A stretch of DNA of 64,000 nucleotides from Providencia rettgeri (GTDB taxonomy: Bacteria; Pseudomonadota; Gammaproteobacteria; Enterobacterales; Enterobacteriaceae): contig NZ_CP053896.1 of assembly GCF_013255915.1 (NCBI RefSeq), forward strand, positions 3,968,001 through 4,032,000, written 5' to 3'. The stretch's first letter is position 1. Every line of letters starts with the position of its first letter. The notes beneath the pieces are model-generated. The model worked only from the letters and a program-made list of their open reading frames with translations. It was not told the origin of the DNA and did no database searches. Position numbers and translations under genes: made by a program. This document shows positions 63,782 through 64,000 of the stretch, in pieces.

Positions 63782-64000
63782 ATGACATTTTCAATTGTGG
63801 CGCGCTGCCCATTGACAGGAAAAATAGGTGCAGCGACGGCAACAGGTGGCCCTGCGGTTGGTGCATTGGTCTTACATGGCAAAAGCCAAACGGGGGCAAT
63901 CGCAACTCAAGCAATGACCAACCCCATTGCTGGCTTAACAGGTATTGAATATTTGCAGCAAGGCCATAATGCGAATAAAAGCTTAAATCATCTGGTTAAG
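63782..64000 (+). CDS. DUF1028 family protein (partial, runs off the window)
   Basis: 73 residues visible, no stop before the window end. The start MTFSIVARCPLTGKIGAATATGGPAVGA is the DUF1028 signature, a family with an Ntn-hydrolase-like fold and no firmly established function. ATG 63782 has GAGGTG six bases upstream. It diverges from the peptide importer operon, suggesting shared regulation and a role in processing the imported compound. Confidence 0.88.
   Translation, partial: MTFSIVARCPLTGKIGAATATGGPAVGALVLHGKSQTGAIATQAMTNPIAGLTGIEYLQQGHNANKSLNHLVK

Overview
The window looks like a chromosomal segment of a low-GC member of the Morganellaceae, most likely Providencia. This is an inference from three things: AT-rich spacers, very close resemblance of housekeeping proteins (PotABCD, class I fumarase, ExuR, UxaA, AraD, UlaE, DsdA) to their E. 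coli counterparts, and a chaperone-usher fimbrial operon with a small XRE regulator. I see no rRNA, tRNA, insertion sequence, phage gene or CRISPR array.

Layout. 1-4.06 kb: potABCD polyamine importer (minus strand). 4.96-6.6 kb: class I fumarase behind a 0.9 kb AT-rich leader. 6.8-12.7 kb: fimbrial operon (XRE regulator, major pilin, usher, chaperone, minor pilin, tip adhesin; minus strand), followed by 1.28 kb of non-coding AT-rich DNA. 14.0-22.9 kb: a nitrilase-family hydrolase, a LysR regulator and a tightly overlapping seven-gene operon: KAS III, extended SDR, metallo-beta-lactamase-fold hydrolase, F390-synthetase-like adenylating enzyme, PAP2 membrane protein, fatty acid hydroxylase, fatty acid desaturase. 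It reads as an undescribed lipid pathway loosely analogous to Ole olefin/beta-lactone synthesis and is the most interesting object here. 23.0-24.3 kb: polysaccharide deacetylase.

24.6-30.7 kb: sugar-acid region with an enolase-superfamily dehydratase, an MFS transporter, a Crp/Fnr regulator, ExuR and altronate dehydratase UxaA; two ExuR-like operator sites tie the dehydratase and uxaA together. 30.9-35.6 kb: RpiR regulator plus a mannose-family PTS (IIA, IIB, IIC, IID) that ends in a protein tyrosine phosphatase. 35.8-45.0 kb: araD, a DeoR regulator, a four-gene sugar ABC importer, a UlaE-like 3-epimerase and a LyxK-like kinase. Together these form a complete route from L-xylulose to D-xylulose 5-phosphate. 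45.1-46.4 kb: a soluble phosphoethanolamine-transferase-like sulfatase-fold enzyme. 46.9-52.6 kb: kguEKTD, 2-ketogluconate use, behind a perfect 22-bp palindrome, then a lipoprotein and a LacI (PtxS-like) regulator. 52.6-56.5 kb: dsdC-dsdXA for D-serine catabolism. 56.6-63.6 kb: oligopeptide ABC importer (binding protein, permease, fused permease-ATPase, ATPase) with a GntR regulator and an M42 peptidase. A DUF1028 gene diverges from it and runs off the window end.

Most of the window is an accessory catabolic mosaic: each cluster carries its own regulator, and many carry visible dyad or repeat operators. Several apparent long ORF starts were shortened to downstream starts with better ribosome binding sites or family-typical N termini; these choices are stated per gene.
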